64,000 nt of DNA from Mesorhizobium sp. B2-3-12 (GCF_006442205.1 NZ_VFVR01000001.1:62001-126000); one strand, 5' to 3'. Shown: positions 1 to 11,206, counted from the first letter of the stretch. The notes: generated by a model not told the origin, from the letters alone. Translations and numbers: made by a program.

Positions 1-1227
1 GGTACCGTGGCCAAGCTCGTCGTGCCGGCCGGAACGGAGGGCGTCAAGGTCAACGCGCTGATCGCCGTGCTTGCGGCCGAGGGCGAAGATGCGGGTGCTG
101 CCGCCAAAAGCGGTGGCGATGCCGCATCAAAGGCTGAAGCTTCAAAGACTGAAGCTCCAAAAGCGGATGCTCCGAAGGTTGAGTCACCCAAGGAATCGCC
201 GAAGCCGGCGACGTCCGCTGCGCCGGCGCCGACGAAGGCTGAGCCTGCTCCGGCCGCCAACGGCCATGCCGGTGGCGAGCGCACCTTTGCGTCGCCGCTC
301 GCGCGCCGCATTGCCAAGGACGCGGGCGTCGACGTGTCCGCTGTGACCGGCACCGGTCCGCATGGCCGCGTGGTCAAGGCCGATGTCGATGCCGCGATCG
401 CCGGCGGCGGCGCCAAGGCAGCGCCTGCGGCCAAGGCTCCGGCTGGTGCGCCGGCCGCCGCACCGGCCGTAAAGGCGATGTCGGACGATCAGGTGCTGAA
501 GCTGTTCGAGCAAGGCTCCTACGAACTGGTCCCGCATGACAATATGCGCAAGACCATCGCGCGGCGCCTGGTCGAAGCCAAGACCACAATCCCGCATTTC
601 TACTTGACCCTCGACTGTGAACTCGACGCGCTGCTGACCCTGCGCTCGCAGCTCAATGCGGCGGCTCCGGTGAAGAAGACCGACAAGGGCGAGGCGCCGG
701 CCTACAAGCTGTCGGTCAACGACATGGTGATCAAGGCGATGGCGATGGCGCTGAAGGCAGTGCCGGATGCCAACGCCTCCTGGACCGAGAGCGCCATGGT
801 CAAGCACAAACATGCCGATGTCGGGGTCGCCGTCTCGATCCCCGGCGGCCTGATCACGCCGATCATCCGCCATGCCGACGAAAAGACGCTGTCGGTCATC
901 TCCAACGAGATGAAGGATCTGGCGAGCCGCGCCAGGAGCCGCAAGCTGAAGCCGGAGGAGTATCAGGGCGGCACGACGGCGGTGTCCAATCTCGGCATGT
1001 TCGGCATCAAGGATTTCGCCGCCGTCATCAACCCACCGCATGCGACGATCCTGGCGGTCGGGGCCGGCGAGGAGCGGGCGGTGGTCAAGAACGGCGAGAT
1101 CAAGATAGCCACGGTGATGTCGGTGACGCTGTCGACCGACCATCGCGCCGTCGACGGAGCCTTGGGCGCCGAACTGCTGGTCGCCTTCAAGAAGCTGATC
1201 GAAAATCCGATGGGCATGCTGGTCTAG
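1..1227 (+). CDS. pdhC: Pyruvate dehydrogenase E2, dihydrolipoamide acetyltransferase (5' end outside window)
   Basis: E2 core of the pyruvate dehydrogenase complex, which transfers the acetyl group from lipoyl-lysine to CoA. The frame is open from base 1, so the start and the lipoyl-lysine lie upstream. Visible in order: the tail of a lipoyl domain (VPAGTEGVKVNALIAVL), an Ala/Pro/Lys-rich linker, a peripheral subunit-binding domain (SPLARRIAKDAGVD...GRVVKADVDAA), a second Ala/Pro linker, and the catalytic domain ending in the active-site motif DHRAVDG near residue 380. It is followed after 14 bases by a small membrane protein gene and then by a GDSL esterase and E3 (lpdA), all on the same strand. 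The domain order and the E3 gene downstream favour pyruvate over 2-oxoglutarate dehydrogenase E2. Confidence 0.95.
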   Translation, partial: GTVAKLVVPAGTEGVKVNALIAVLAAEGEDAGAAAKSGGDAASKAEASKTEAPKADAPKVESPKESPKPATSAAPAPTKAEPAPAANGHAGGERTFASPLARRIAKDAGVDVSAVTGTGPHGRVVKADVDAAIAGGGAKAAPAAKAPAGAPAAAPAVKAMSDDQVLKLFEQGSYELVPHDNMRKTIARRLVEAKTTIPHFYLTLDCELDALLTLRSQLNAAAPVKKTDKGEAPAYKLSVNDMVIKAMAMALKAVPDANASWTESAMVKHKHADVGVAVSIPGGLITPIIRHADEKTLSVISNEMKDLASRARSRKLKPEEYQGGTTAVSNLGMFGIKDFAAVINPPHATILAVGAGEERAVVKNGEIKIATVMSVTLSTDHRAVDGALGAELLVAFKKLIENPMGMLV

Positions 1228-1241
1228 GAAAGGGAAAGGCT

Positions 1242-1655
1242 GTGCGAATATTCTTCACCAGCCTTTTCGCTTTTTTCATTTCCGGGTTGGCCGGCGGCCT
1301 GATCGCGCAATGGTTGGCTGTCGCGACCGGCGCCGAGGAAGAATACATCATCGTCTTCATGGTCTCGGTGCTGGTGACTTTTGTCGTCACCTTCATCTTC
1401 TTCGTGGCGCAATTGATGAACGATCCGGTCGCGGCGGTGACGAGGGCCGGGAAGTGGACGCTGAATGTGTTTGTGGCGCTGATCGTCCTCTTGGTCGGGG
1501 TGATCTTCTACAGCGACAGCAGCGCCGCGGTGGTGAGGAAAGACATGCCGATGGTTGCCGGTCTCGGTCTGCCGGGTTTGGTGACGATCATCATCCATTG
1601 GTTGTTCGTGCGCTGGCGCGTGAAGCGCGGTGTGGCCGACATAAAGGCGGGTTGA
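1242..1655 (+). CDS. Small four-helix membrane protein in the pdh operon, unknown function
   Basis: 137-residue protein from a GTG start preceded by AGGAAAGGGAAAGG, a purine-rich Shine-Dalgarno region. It has about four hydrophobic segments (near residues 3-27, 36-58, 72-92 and 103-123) and a basic C-terminal tail (RWRVKRG), which suggests an inner-membrane protein with a cytoplasmic end. I recognise no enzymatic motif. It sits between the E2 and E3 genes with a 14-base gap upstream and a 3-base gap downstream, so it is very probably cotranscribed with them; whether it has any role in pyruvate metabolism cannot be told from sequence. Confidence 0.8.
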   Translation: MRIFFTSLFAFFISGLAGGLIAQWLAVATGAEEEYIIVFMVSVLVTFVVTFIFFVAQLMNDPVAAVTRAGKWTLNVFVALIVLLVGVIFYSDSSAAVVRKDMPMVAGLGLPGLVTIIIHWLFVRWRVKRGVADIKAG

Positions 1656-1658
1656 CGG

Positions 1659-2294
1659 ATGAAGACGGTTCTTTGTTACGGCGACTCGCTGACCTGGGGC
1701 TACAATGCCGAAGGTGGACGTCATGCGCTCGAGGATCGCTGGCCAAGTGTGCTGCAGGCCGGGCTCGGTGAAGGCGTTCAGGTGATCGCCGACGGCCTCA
1801 ATGGCCGCACCACCGCCTTCGACGATCATCTGGCCGGAGCCGACCGCAATGGTGCGCGGTTGCTGCCGACGGTGCTGACGACGCATGCGCCGATCGACCT
1901 GATCGTCATCATGCTCGGCGCCAATGACATGAAGCCGTGGATCCATGGCAATCCGGTCGCGGCCAAGCAAGGCATCCAGCGGCTGATCGATATCGTGCGT
2001 GGCCACGACTATCCGTTCGACTGGCCGGCACCCCAGATCCTGATTGTCTCGCCGCCCGTTGTAGCCCGGACCGAGAATGCCGATTTCAAGGCGATGTTCG
2101 CCGGCGGCGACGACGCTTCGAAACAGCTTGCACCGCAATACGAGGCACTCGCCGACGAAGCCGGCTGCGGCTTCTTCGACGCCGGCACCGTGGCGCAAAC
2201 CACGCCGCTCGACGGTGTCCACCTCGACGCCGAAAACACGCGAAATATCGGCAAGGCGCTGGCACCGGCCGTACGCGTCATGTTGGAATTGTGA
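1659..2294 (+). CDS. SGNH/GDSL-family esterase (arylesterase-like)
   Basis: 211-residue hydrolase of the SGNH fold. The family blocks are present: nucleophile motif GDSLTWG at residues 8-14, the oxyanion Gly in DGLNGRT, the Asn block MLGANDMK near residue 88, and the catalytic Asp/His block DGVHLD near residue 188. There is no signal peptide, so it should act in the cytoplasm; it resembles the rhizobial arylesterase/acetyl-xylan-esterase group by these motifs. The ATG follows the preceding stop by 3 bases and the gene ends 15 bases before lpdA, so it is part of the pdh transcription unit. The physiological substrate is unknown. Confidence 0.88.
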   Translation: MKTVLCYGDSLTWGYNAEGGRHALEDRWPSVLQAGLGEGVQVIADGLNGRTTAFDDHLAGADRNGARLLPTVLTTHAPIDLIVIMLGANDMKPWIHGNPVAAKQGIQRLIDIVRGHDYPFDWPAPQILIVSPPVVARTENADFKAMFAGGDDASKQLAPQYEALADEAGCGFFDAGTVAQTTPLDGVHLDAENTRNIGKALAPAVRVMLEL

Positions 2295-2309
2295 TTGAAG
2301 GAGAAAACC

Positions 2310-3776
2310 GTGGCTGAGAACTACGACGTCATCATCATCGGCTCCGGCCCCGGCGGCTACGTTACGGCGGTGCGATCCGCCCAGCTTGGCTTCAAGACGG
2401 CGATCGTCGAGCGCGAGCATCTGGGCGGCATCTGCCTGAACTGGGGCTGCATCCCGACCAAGGCGCTGCTGCGCTCGGCCGAGATCATGCATTATTCCGA
2501 TCATTTGAAGGATTACGGGCTGAAGCTCGATGGCGGCAAGATCAGTGCCGATACCGCCGCTGTCGTCGACCGCTCGCGCAAAGTGTCGCTCAGGCTCAAT
2601 GGCGGCGTCGCCTTCCTGATGAAGAAGAACAAGGTCGACGTGATCTGGGGCGAAGCCAAGTTGTCGAAGCCCCCTTCTGGTGAAAAATTTGGCGAAATCG
2701 TCGTGACCAAGACAGCCAAGAAGCCGATGGAACCGCAGCCACCAGTGCCGAAAGGCGTCAAGGGCGAGGGCACGTACACCGCCAAGCACATCATCCTGGC
2801 GACGGGTGCGCGGCCGCGCGCGCTGCCCGGCATCGAGCCGGACGGCAAGCTGATCTGGACCTATTTCGAGGCCATGGTGCCCAAGGAGATGCCGAAGTCG
2901 CTTCTGGTGATGGGCTCCGGCGCCATCGGTATCGAATTCGCCTCCTTCTACCGCACGATGGGCGCCGACGTGACGGTCGTCGAACTGCTGCCGGCGGTGA
3001 TGCCGGTAGAGGACGCCGAAGTCTCGAAATTCGCGCAAAAGCAGTTCGAGAAGCAAGGCATGAAGATCATCCTCGAAGCCAAGGTGACCAAGGTCGAAAA
3101 GGGCGCCAATTCGGTCACCGCCCATGTCGAGATGAAGGACGGCAAGGTCGAGAAGATCACCGCCGACCGCATGATCTCCGCCGTCGGCGTTCAGGGCAAT
3201 ATCGAGAACCTCGGCCTTGAAGCGCTCGGCGTGAAGACGGATCGCGGCTGCGTCGTCGTCGATGGTTACGGCAAGACCAACGTGCCCGGCATCTACGCCA
3301 TCGGCGACGTCGCCGGTCCGCCGATGCTTGCCCACAAGGCCGAGCATGAGGGCGTGGTGTGCGTCGAGAAGATCGCGAATTTTCCCGGCGTACATGCCAT
3401 CGACAAGCTCAAGATCCCCGGCTGCACCTACTGCAACCCGCAGGTCGCCTCGGTCGGCCTGACGGAAGCGAAGGCCAAGGCGGAGGGCAAGGACATCCGC
3501 GTTGGCCGCTTCCAGTTCGCCGCCAACGGCAAGGCGATCGCGCTTGGCGAGGACCAGGGTTTCATCAAGACCATCTTCGACAAGAAGACCGGTCAGCTGC
3601 TGGGTGCGCACATGGTCGGCGCCGAAGTGACCGAATTGATCCAGGGCTTTGTGGTCGCGATGAACCTCGAAACGACCGAGGAAGAGTTGATGCACACCAT
3701 CTTCCCGCATCCGACGCTGTCCGAGATGATGAAGGAAAGCGTGCTCGACGCCTATGGCCGCGCCTTGAACGCATGA
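2310..3776 (+). CDS. lpdA: Dihydrolipoyl dehydrogenase (E3)
   Basis: 488-residue FAD disulfide oxidoreductase that reoxidises E2 dihydrolipoamide with NAD+. It has the N-terminal FAD motif GSGPGGYVTAV, the redox disulfide CLNWGC (Cys42/Cys47), the NAD-binding segment GSGAIGIEFASFY, the second FAD motif YAIGDVAG and the C-terminal active-site motif HPTLSE. GTG at 2310 was chosen because AAGGAG lies 6 bases upstream; a TTG five codons earlier overlaps that SD. About 30 extra residues between the FAD and NAD domains (near residues 115-150, KKPMEPQPPVPKG) are in my recollection usual for rhizobial PDH-type E3. It closes the pdh block. Confidence 0.96.
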   Translation: MAENYDVIIIGSGPGGYVTAVRSAQLGFKTAIVEREHLGGICLNWGCIPTKALLRSAEIMHYSDHLKDYGLKLDGGKISADTAAVVDRSRKVSLRLNGGVAFLMKKNKVDVIWGEAKLSKPPSGEKFGEIVVTKTAKKPMEPQPPVPKGVKGEGTYTAKHIILATGARPRALPGIEPDGKLIWTYFEAMVPKEMPKSLLVMGSGAIGIEFASFYRTMGADVTVVELLPAVMPVEDAEVSKFAQKQFEKQGMKIILEAKVTKVEKGANSVTAHVEMKDGKVEKITADRMISAVGVQGNIENLGLEALGVKTDRGCVVVDGYGKTNVPGIYAIGDVAGPPMLAHKAEHEGVVCVEKIANFPGVHAIDKLKIPGCTYCNPQVASVGLTEAKAKAEGKDIRVGRFQFAANGKAIALGEDQGFIKTIFDKKTGQLLGAHMVGAEVTELIQGFVVAMNLETTEEELMHTIFPHPTLSEMMKESVLDAYGRALNA

Positions 3777-3875
3777 TAGATTTGCCGCAGGAGACTCAGC
3801 CGCGCAAGCTGTGGGATCTCGACGGCAAGGCAGCTCGTTTCCGGACGCATTTTTACGCGCACAAGGAGAAGGCAT

Positions 3876-4133
3876 ATGCATTTGAACGGCGTGGGCTGGA
3901 TCGCAGCCATCATCATCGGCGGCCTGGCAGGCTGGTTTGCCGAAATGGTCATGAAGAGCAACACCGGCATCTTCATGAACATTATCATGGGCATCGTTGG
4001 GGCTGTCGTGTTGAACGCCATTTTGCAGGCACTCAATTTCGGGCCATTCGGCGTCGGCTGGACAGCCTATCTGATCACCGGCTTCATCGGCGCCTGCCTG
4101 CTGATCTGGGTCGGGCGCCTGGTGCGCCGCTAG
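3876..4133 (+). CDS. GlsB/YeaQ/YmgE-family small membrane protein
   Basis: 85 residues with three hydrophobic segments (about 5-22, 29-47 and 54-78) and the family pattern IIGGLAGWFAEMVMK...GIFMNIIMGIVGAVVLNAI, typical of transglycosylase-associated (GlsB/YeaQ) proteins, which are often stress-induced; their biochemical function is not settled. The start is well supported by ACAAGGAGAAGGC directly upstream. The gene lies alone between lpdA and lipA, and a terminator-like hairpin follows it, so it may be its own unit. Confidence 0.88.
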   Translation: MHLNGVGWIAAIIIGGLAGWFAEMVMKSNTGIFMNIIMGIVGAVVLNAILQALNFGPFGVGWTAYLITGFIGACLLIWVGRLVRR

Positions 4134-4160
4134 CCGATATCTCTTCGGCTATGCGCAAAT

Positions 4161-4193
4161 GGTTGTGGCGGCATGTGCCGCCGCAGCCTTTTT
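4161..4193 (+). terminator. Probable Rho-independent terminator after the GlsB-like gene
   Basis: GGCGGCA-TG-TGCCGCC core stem with flanking GG/CC pairs, followed by TTTTTC. It starts 27 bases after the stop of the 3876-4133 gene and lies before lipA. The loop is short and a 7-base GCAGCC spacer precedes the T-run, so efficiency is uncertain. Confidence 0.6.
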
Positions 4194-4269
4194 CTTTGTG
4201 CTGAAAAGTCCTAAATGACGTTGAAATGACGATCGCCGGTGGGCGGTCGCGAGAAAAGCCAGGGTTCAG

Positions 4270-5235
4270 ATGGTCACTGTCCTCGACACGATCGCCAACG
4301 CGCCGCGGCTGCGGCATCCCGAGAAGGCCCACAAGCCCGACCAGGAGGTGTTGCGCAAGCCGGACTGGATCCGCGTCAAGGCGCCGGTATCGAAAGGCTA
4401 TGCCGAGACACGCGAGATCGTGAAGTCGCACAAGCTGGTGACGGTGTGCGAAGAAGCCGGCTGCCCGAATATAGGCGAGTGCTGGGAAAAGAAGCACGCC
4501 ACCTTCATGATCATGGGCGAGATCTGCACGCGCGCCTGCGCCTTCTGCAATGTCGCCACCGGTATTCCGACCGCGCTCGATCCCGATGAGCCGGCGCGCG
4601 TCGCGCACGCCGTCAAGCAGATGGGGCTCACCCACGTCGTCATCACCTCGGTCGACCGCGACGATCTGGCCGATGGTGGCGCGCAGCACTTTGCCGATGT
4701 CATCCGTGCGATCCGGGCGGCAACGCCTCTGACGACGATCGAAATTCTCACGCCGGATTTCCTGCGCAAGGACGGGGCGCTGGAAATCGTCGTGGCGGCC
4801 AGGCCCGACGTCTTCAACCACAATCTCGAAACCGTGCCGTCGAATTATCTGAAGGTCCGGCCCGGCGCCCGCTATTTCCACTCGATCCGCCTGCTGCAGC
4901 GGGTCAAGGAGCTCGATCCGTCGATCTTCACCAAGTCCGGCATCATGGTGGGGCTGGGCGAGGAGCGGAATGAAATCCTGCAGCTGATGGACGATCTGCG
5001 CTCGGCCAATGTCGACTTCATGACCATCGGCCAGTACCTGCAGCCGTCGAAGAAGCACCATCCGGTGATCCGCTTCGTCACCCCTGAAGAATTCAAGTCC
5101 TTCGAGACGATCGGCAAGACCAAGGGTTTCCTGCTGGTGGCGTCGAGCCCGCTGACGCGCTCCTCGCATCACGCCGGCGATGATTTCGCCAGGCTGCGCG
5201 CGGCGCGCGAAGCGCAGCTCGCGAAATCGCTCTGA
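4270..5235 (+). CDS. lipA: Lipoyl synthase
   Basis: 321-residue radical-SAM enzyme that inserts two sulfurs into protein-bound octanoyl groups to make lipoyl cofactor. Both cluster motifs are visible: the auxiliary 4Fe-4S cysteines [12 protein letters not shown] and the radical [11 protein letters not shown]. The C-terminal [14 protein letters not shown] segment holds the conserved serine that ligates the auxiliary cluster in the family. Length is typical. Its place just after the pdh genes fits, because the E2 protein is a main client for lipoylation. A START-domain protein follows 36 bases later. Confidence 0.96.
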   Translation: MVTVLDTIANAPRLRHPEKAHKPDQEVLRKPDWIRVKAPVSKGYAETREIVKSHKLVTVCEEAGCPNIGECWEKKHATFMIMGEICTRACAFCNVATGIPTALDPDEPARVAHAVKQMGLTHVVITSVDRDDLADGGAQHFADVIRAIRAATPLTTIEILTPDFLRKDGALEIVVAARPDVFNHNLETVPSNYLKVRPGARYFHSIRLLQRVKELDPSIFTKSGIMVGLGEERNEILQLMDDLRSANVDFMTIGQYLQPSKKHHPVIRFVTPEEFKSFETIGKTKGFLLVASSPLTRSSHHAGDDFARLRAAREAQLAKSL

Positions 5236-5271
5236 TGCATCTTCGACGCGACGCGTATTAGAGCCGGATTC

Positions 5272-5730
5272 ATGCCGAAATTCGAAGCCACCCGCCGCGT
5301 TGCCCACACGCCTCGGCAGATGTTCGCGCTGGTCGCCGATATCGAGACCTATCCGCAATTCCTGCCGCTTTGCGAGGCGCTGACGGTTCGCTCGCGCAAG
5401 GAGCGTGACGGACGCACCATCCTCGTCGCCGACATGAGCATCGGCTATAAGGCGATCCGTGAGACCTTCACCACGCAGGTGCTGCTGAAGCCCGACGAGA
5501 ACGCCATCGATGTGAAATACATCGACGGCCCGTTCAAATATCTGAGCAATGTCTGGCGTTTCGAGCCAGACGGCGCCGGCTGCGCCGTGCGCTTCTTCAT
5601 CGACTATGAATTCAAGAGCCGCATCCTGGGCGCGCTGATGGGCACGATGTTCGATCGTGCCTTCCGTATGTTCGCCGAGGCTTTCGAGAAGCGCGCTGAT
5701 GTCATCTACGGCAAGACACCGGCGGCCTGA
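5272..5730 (+). CDS. START-fold ubiquinone-binding protein, COQ10/RatA family
   Basis: 152 residues beginning MPKFEATRRVAHTPRQMFALVADIETYPQ, which is the hallmark N-terminus of the COQ10/RatA (polyketide-cyclase-like START) family. Eukaryotic COQ10 binds ubiquinone and supports respiration; E. coli RatA has been reported as a ribosome-association toxin, so the name RatA should be used cautiously. No signal peptide or membrane helix. It lies 36 bases after lipA on the same strand and its 3' end overlaps the convergent CinA-type gene by 25 bases. Confidence 0.88.
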   Translation: MPKFEATRRVAHTPRQMFALVADIETYPQFLPLCEALTVRSRKERDGRTILVADMSIGYKAIRETFTTQVLLKPDENAIDVKYIDGPFKYLSNVWRFEPDGAGCAVRFFIDYEFKSRILGALMGTMFDRAFRMFAEAFEKRADVIYGKTPAA

Positions 5731-6215
5731 CTCTCGCCAAGTGCCTGCAAGCCGAGCTCCAGCGCATGTTTGACCGTTTCCCGGCGGATGAAGTCGCGGC
5801 CATTGTCGGCAAACAGCTTTCGTTCGGCCGTCACGGGTCGGCCGTTGACGGCAACGCCAAACCAGACCAGCCCGACCGGCTTTTCCGCGGAACCGCCACC
5901 CGGACCGGCAATGCCTGTGACCGCCAGCGTCAGCGCGGCGCGCGAACGGGCAAGCGCGCCGGTTGCCATCTCGGTCGCTGTCTCGCGGGATACCGCGCCA
6001 TGCGCGTCGAGCGTGGTGGCGCGAACGCCGAGCATGTCCATCTTGGCTTCATTGGAATAGGTGATGAAGCCGCGATCGACCACGGCGGAAGAGCCGGCGA
6101 TGTCGGTCAGCGCGGCGATTATCATGCCTCCCGTGCAGCTTTCCGCCGTCGCCAGCATGATGCCGCGCTCGCGGCAGGCCTCGAACAGGGCGATGGCCAG
6201 TTCGCCGTTGGTCAT
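5706..6215 (-). CDS. CinA C-terminal-type nicotinamide-nucleotide amidase
   Basis: 169 residues that correspond only to the C-terminal amidase domain of CinA (PncC type), with the motifs [24 protein letters not shown] and [12 protein letters not shown]. The family deamidates NMN to nicotinic acid mononucleotide in pyridine-nucleotide recycling. The N-terminal ADP-ribose pyrophosphatase domain of full CinA is absent, as in E. coli PncC. The ATG overlaps the ispDF stop as ATGA, so the two are probably translationally coupled. The 3' end overlaps the opposite-strand START-domain gene. Confidence 0.9.
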   Translation of the reverse strand: MTNGELAIALFEACRERGIMLATAESCTGGMIIAALTDIAGSSAVVDRGFITYSNEAKMDMLGVRATTLDAHGAVSRETATEMATGALARSRAALTLAVTGIAGPGGGSAEKPVGLVWFGVAVNGRPVTAERKLFADNGRDFIRRETVKHALELGLQALGESQAAGVLP

Positions 6216-7441
6216 TCCGGAACCTCGCCGGGAAACACCACACTGGCGGTGGCGATCGCCGCGATGCCTTCCTCGCGACCGACGAAGCCGAGCTTCTCGT
6301 TGGTTGTCGCCTTGACCGAGATACGGTCGGCCGAAACGCCCAGCATCTGGGAAAGGACCGATGTCATCGCCTCGCGGTGCGGGCCGACGCGCGGCGCCTC
6401 GCAGACCAGCGTGATGTCGGCATTGGCGATGCGGCCGCCGCGCTCGCGCACCAGTCTTGCCGCATGTTCGACGAATATGCGCGAGGCAGCGCCTTTCCAC
6501 TGCGGATCGGACGGCGGAAAGTGCGTGCCGATGTCGCCGGCCCCGCAGGTCGCCAACAGTGCGTCGGTGAGGGCGTGCAGGCCGACATCGGCGTCGGAAT
6601 GGCCCGACAGTTTCCTGTCATGCGGGATGGCGACGCCGCAGAGCGTGATGTGGTCGCCGGGCTCGAAGGCATGGACGTCATAGCCATTGCCGGTGCGGAC
6701 GTCGGGGAAGTGCGCCCGTTCGCTGGAAAGCCGCTGGTGTGCCATGGCGATGTCTCGTGCCCAGGTGAGTTTGACATTGTCCGGTGAGCCCGGAACGAGC
6801 TTCACCGGCATCTGCATCCATTCGGCGATCGACGCGTCGTCGGTAAAGTCGGTCTTGCCGCTGCTGTAGGCTTCCTCATGCATCGTCATGATGGCGAGGA
6901 ATGGAAAGCCTTGCGGCGTTTGCGCCGCGTGCAGCCCGCTCCTGGGGACTGTTTCGCCGACCATGCCGGTGGCCGATTCGCGTTTCAGCGTGTCGGCGAC
7001 CGGCAGTGCGGGAAGCGCGCCCTCTCGCTCGCCGATAGCCGCGATGGTGCGGTCGATCAGATCCACGTCGACAAAGGGGCGTGCGGCATCGTGGATGAGA
7101 ACCTTGTCCGGCGCGTAGCTTCTCAGCGCCTGCAGCCCTAGCCGAACCGAATCCTGCCGGGTTGCGCCCCCGGCGATTGCCGTCACCCGATCGGCGTCGG
7201 TGCCGACCGCTTGCCGGAAAAGCTCGCGGTCCTCGGCATGAATGGCCACGACGATCCGGCCGATGAGCGGGTGCGCCAGAAAAATGTCGATGACGCGAGC
7301 GATGACGGCGCGACCGCCAACTCGTTGATATTGCTTGGGACCATCGGCCTGTCCGGCGCGCGCGCCGCGGCCTGCCGCGACGATAACCACCGCGACTTTG
7401 CCACTCGGATCCGAAGCCTGATTTTCAGTTGCGCCCGTCAT
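6212..7441 (-). CDS. ispDF: Bifunctional IspD/IspF of the MEP isoprenoid pathway
   Basis: 409-residue fusion. The N-terminal half (about 1-235) is the MEP cytidylyltransferase IspD, with [12 protein letters not shown], the PKQY lysine and [10 protein letters not shown]. The C-terminal half (about 250-409) is the MEcPP synthase IspF, with the metal-binding GYDVHAF, the SGHSDADV segment and the [11 protein letters not shown] loop. Together they catalyse two non-consecutive steps to IPP/DMAPP. The fused form is common in alphaproteobacteria. The gene starts divergently from dusB, with 140 bases between the two start codons. Confidence 0.96.
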   Translation of the reverse strand: MTGATENQASDPSGKVAVVIVAAGRGARAGQADGPKQYQRVGGRAVIARVIDIFLAHPLIGRIVVAIHAEDRELFRQAVGTDADRVTAIAGGATRQDSVRLGLQALRSYAPDKVLIHDAARPFVDVDLIDRTIAAIGEREGALPALPVADTLKRESATGMVGETVPRSGLHAAQTPQGFPFLAIMTMHEEAYSSGKTDFTDDASIAEWMQMPVKLVPGSPDNVKLTWARDIAMAHQRLSSERAHFPDVRTGNGYDVHAFEPGDHITLCGVAIPHDRKLSGHSDADVGLHALTDALLATCGAGDIGTHFPPSDPQWKGAASRIFVEHAARLVRERGGRIANADITLVCEAPRVGPHREAMTSVLSQMLGVSADRISVKATTNEKLGFVGREEGIAAIATASVVFPGEVPE

Positions 7442-7516
7442 GCCGTCTGGTCCTAGTCGCGGCCAAGGACGAAGGCCAGCTTTTTCCCAATTGCGCCTTA
7501 ATGTGGCGTCATTGCG

Positions 7517-7557
7517 CGTTGCACATTTCTCTCGATCTGGCTAGAGAATGTGCAACG
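7517..7557. promoter_or_regulatory. Long inverted repeat upstream of dusB-ntrBC
   Basis: CGTTGCACATTTCTC (7517-7531) faces GAGAATGTGCAACG (7544-7557) across a 12-base loop; the arms match completely apart from one extra T. The inner TGCACA/TGTGCA hexamers resemble the half-sites of NtrC operators (TGCAC..GTGCA), but the spacing is much larger than a single classical NtrC dyad. It lies 25 bases before the dusB start, in the divergent dusB/ispDF gap, so it could be an operator for the ntr operon or a leader hairpin. Confidence 0.5.
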
Positions 7558-7581
7558 AATGGACATGCTTGGTTTTTGTGC

Positions 7582-8610
7582 ATGGTTAACTTGATCAGAT
7601 TGGCCGCGCCACTCGATGTCGGCGGCGTGATAATCCGCAACGGCGTTTTCCTCGCGCCGATGTCGGGGATCACCGACGAGGCGTTCAGGCAGCGCGCGTA
7701 TGCGCATGGCGCCGGCCTGGTCGTGTCCGAAATGGTGGCAAGCGGCGAACTCGCCAAGGGCAGGGCCGGCTGCGATCTGCGCATACGCCATTCCGGCCTG
7801 CCCGTCCATATGGTGCAGCTTGCCGGCCGTGAGGCTATCCACATGGCCGAAGGCGCTCGAATCGCCGCCGGTGAGGGCGCCGACATCATCGACATCAACA
7901 TGGGCTGCCCGGCCAAGAAGGTCACCGGTGGCTATGCCGGCTCGGCGTTGATGCTCAACCTCGACCACGCGCTTTCGCTGATCAAGGCCGTGGTCGGCGC
8001 CGTCAAGGTGCCGGTGACGGTCAAAATGCGGCTGGGTTGGGACGAAGGCGCACTCAACGCTCCCGTCCTTGCGCGCCGGGCCGAGCAGGCGGGCGTCAGG
8101 ATGGTCACTGTCCATGGCCGCACACGCTGCCAGTTCTACCAGGGCAAAGCGGACTGGCGCGCCATCGCTCGCGTCAAGGAGGCCGTATCCATCCCGGTCG
8201 TCGCCAACGGCGATGTCTGCTCGCCTGCCGAAGCCTCGCTCATTCTCGAACAGTCCGGCGCCGACGCGGTGATGGTCGGCCGCGCCCACTATGGCGCGCC
8301 ATGGATCGCCGGCAGCATCGCGTCGGCCGCCGCCGGGACATTTTCGCCCGGCATTCCCGAGACCCGCCAAGCGCTCGCCGATTATGTCGTTGCCCATTAC
8401 GAGGACATGCTGGCGCTTTACGGCGTCGAGAGCGGCCTGCGGCAGGCGCGCAAGCATCTCGGCTGGTATCTAGACCGACATGCCGAAGGTGCCGCCGGCG
8501 ACACTAGAAAAGCGATCATGACCGGGTTCGAACCGGCCCGCGTCATTGCCTTGCTGCGCGATGTGTTCTCGCGCGATCCGCAAACCTTGAACCTGCGGAG
8601 CGCCGCATGA
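7582..8610 (+). CDS. dusB: tRNA-dihydrouridine synthase (NifR3-type)
   Basis: 342-residue FMN enzyme that reduces uridine in tRNA D-loops. Motifs: [12 protein letters not shown], the catalytic-cysteine segment [42 protein letters not shown] and the FMN-phosphate-binding [15 protein letters not shown] 7582 is used because homologous sequence begins here (APLDVGG...), while the open frame extends upstream without family similarity. It overlaps ntrB by ATGA, the classical nifR3-ntrB-ntrC arrangement of alphaproteobacteria, so its expression is tied to nitrogen control. Confidence 0.95.
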   Translation: MVNLIRLAAPLDVGGVIIRNGVFLAPMSGITDEAFRQRAYAHGAGLVVSEMVASGELAKGRAGCDLRIRHSGLPVHMVQLAGREAIHMAEGARIAAGEGADIIDINMGCPAKKVTGGYAGSALMLNLDHALSLIKAVVGAVKVPVTVKMRLGWDEGALNAPVLARRAEQAGVRMVTVHGRTRCQFYQGKADWRAIARVKEAVSIPVVANGDVCSPAEASLILEQSGADAVMVGRAHYGAPWIAGSIASAAAGTFSPGIPETRQALADYVVAHYEDMLALYGVESGLRQARKHLGWYLDRHAEGAAGDTRKAIMTGFEPARVIALLRDVFSRDPQTLNLRSAA

Positions 8611-9745
8611 CCGCCACTGCCGTCCAGGGCACCGAAATGGCGGATGCCGCCCAGATCGTGCTGAACACGATTCGCCGCCCGGTGATCATGATCAGCGAGG
8701 AAGGGTTCATCACCTTCGCCAACGCCGATGCCGAGGATTTCTTTCGCTCCAGCGCAACCATGCTGGCGCGCAACACCTTGTCCAAACTCATACCGTTCGG
8801 CAGCCCGTTGCTGACGCTGGTCGACCAGGTGCGCGAGCGCCGCGCGCCCGTCAACGAGTATCGGGTCGACGTCTCGTCACCGCGCCTTGGCATCGAGAAG
8901 GTCGTCGATCTCTATGTCGCGCCGGTGCCGGAATTTCCGGGCTCCGTCGTGGTCATGTTCCAGGAACGATCGATGGCCGACAAGATCGACCGCCAGATGA
9001 CGCATCGCGGTGCGGCACGCTCGGTGACCGGCCTGGCGGCGATGCTGGCGCATGAGATCAAGAACCCGCTCTCCGGCATCAGGGGAGCGGCGCAACTGCT
9101 CGAACTGTCGGCGTCCGATGAGGATCGCGCGCTGACGCGGCTGATCACCGACGAGACGGACCGCATCGTGTCGCTGGTCGACCGTATGGAGGTGTTTTCG
9201 GACGAACGCCCGATCGACCGCTATCCCGTGAATATCCATGTCGTGCTCGATCATGTGAAAGCGATCGCAAAGAACGGTTTCGCAAAGAAAATCAAGATAT
9301 TGGAGGATTATGATCCATCATTGCCTCCGGTATTCGCCAATCGCGACCAGCTGATCCAGGTGTTCCTCAATCTGGTCAAGAACGCCGCCGAGGCGATCGG
9401 CAGCGATCCCCAGGGCGAGATCGTGCTGTCAACCGCCTTCCGGCCCGGCATTCGTGTTTCGGTCCCGGGCACTCAGGACCGCGTATCTTTGCCGCTGGAG
9501 TTCTGCGTGCGCGACAATGGTTCCGGCGTCTCGGAAGATATCCTGCCGATCCTGTTCGATCCCTTCATCACCACCAAGCCGAACGGCTCGGGGCTGGGAC
9601 TGGCGCTGGTTGCCAAGATCGTCGGGGAACATGGCGGCATCATCGAATGCGATTCGACCCCGCGCGCGACAACGTTCCGGGTCTTGATGCCGGCCTGGAA
9701 GGAAACGGCGCTGGGCGCCGATCAAGATGGCGAAGGAGATCGCAA

Positions 9746-9749
<4 letters not shown>
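8607..9749 (+). CDS. ntrB: Nitrogen-regulation sensor kinase NtrB
   Basis: 380-residue cytoplasmic histidine kinase/phosphatase for NtrC, controlled by PII in the family. It has an N-terminal PAS domain (about 15-120), the H-box [20 protein letters not shown] with the phospho-accepting His near residue 150, an N-box [10 protein letters not shown]1 VRDNGSGV and G2 [14 protein letters not shown]. There is no transmembrane segment. Start and stop overlap dusB and ntrC by 4 bases each, which indicates tight translational coupling. Confidence 0.95.

Positions 9750-11206
<1,457 letters not shown>

Noticed and set aside
1224..3881. 885-codon minus-strand open frame opposite the GDSL and lpdA genes
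   Set aside because: Shadow frame caused by high third-position GC; the amino-acid content (many His, Arg, Asp) is typical of antisense frames and the plus-strand genes are unambiguous.
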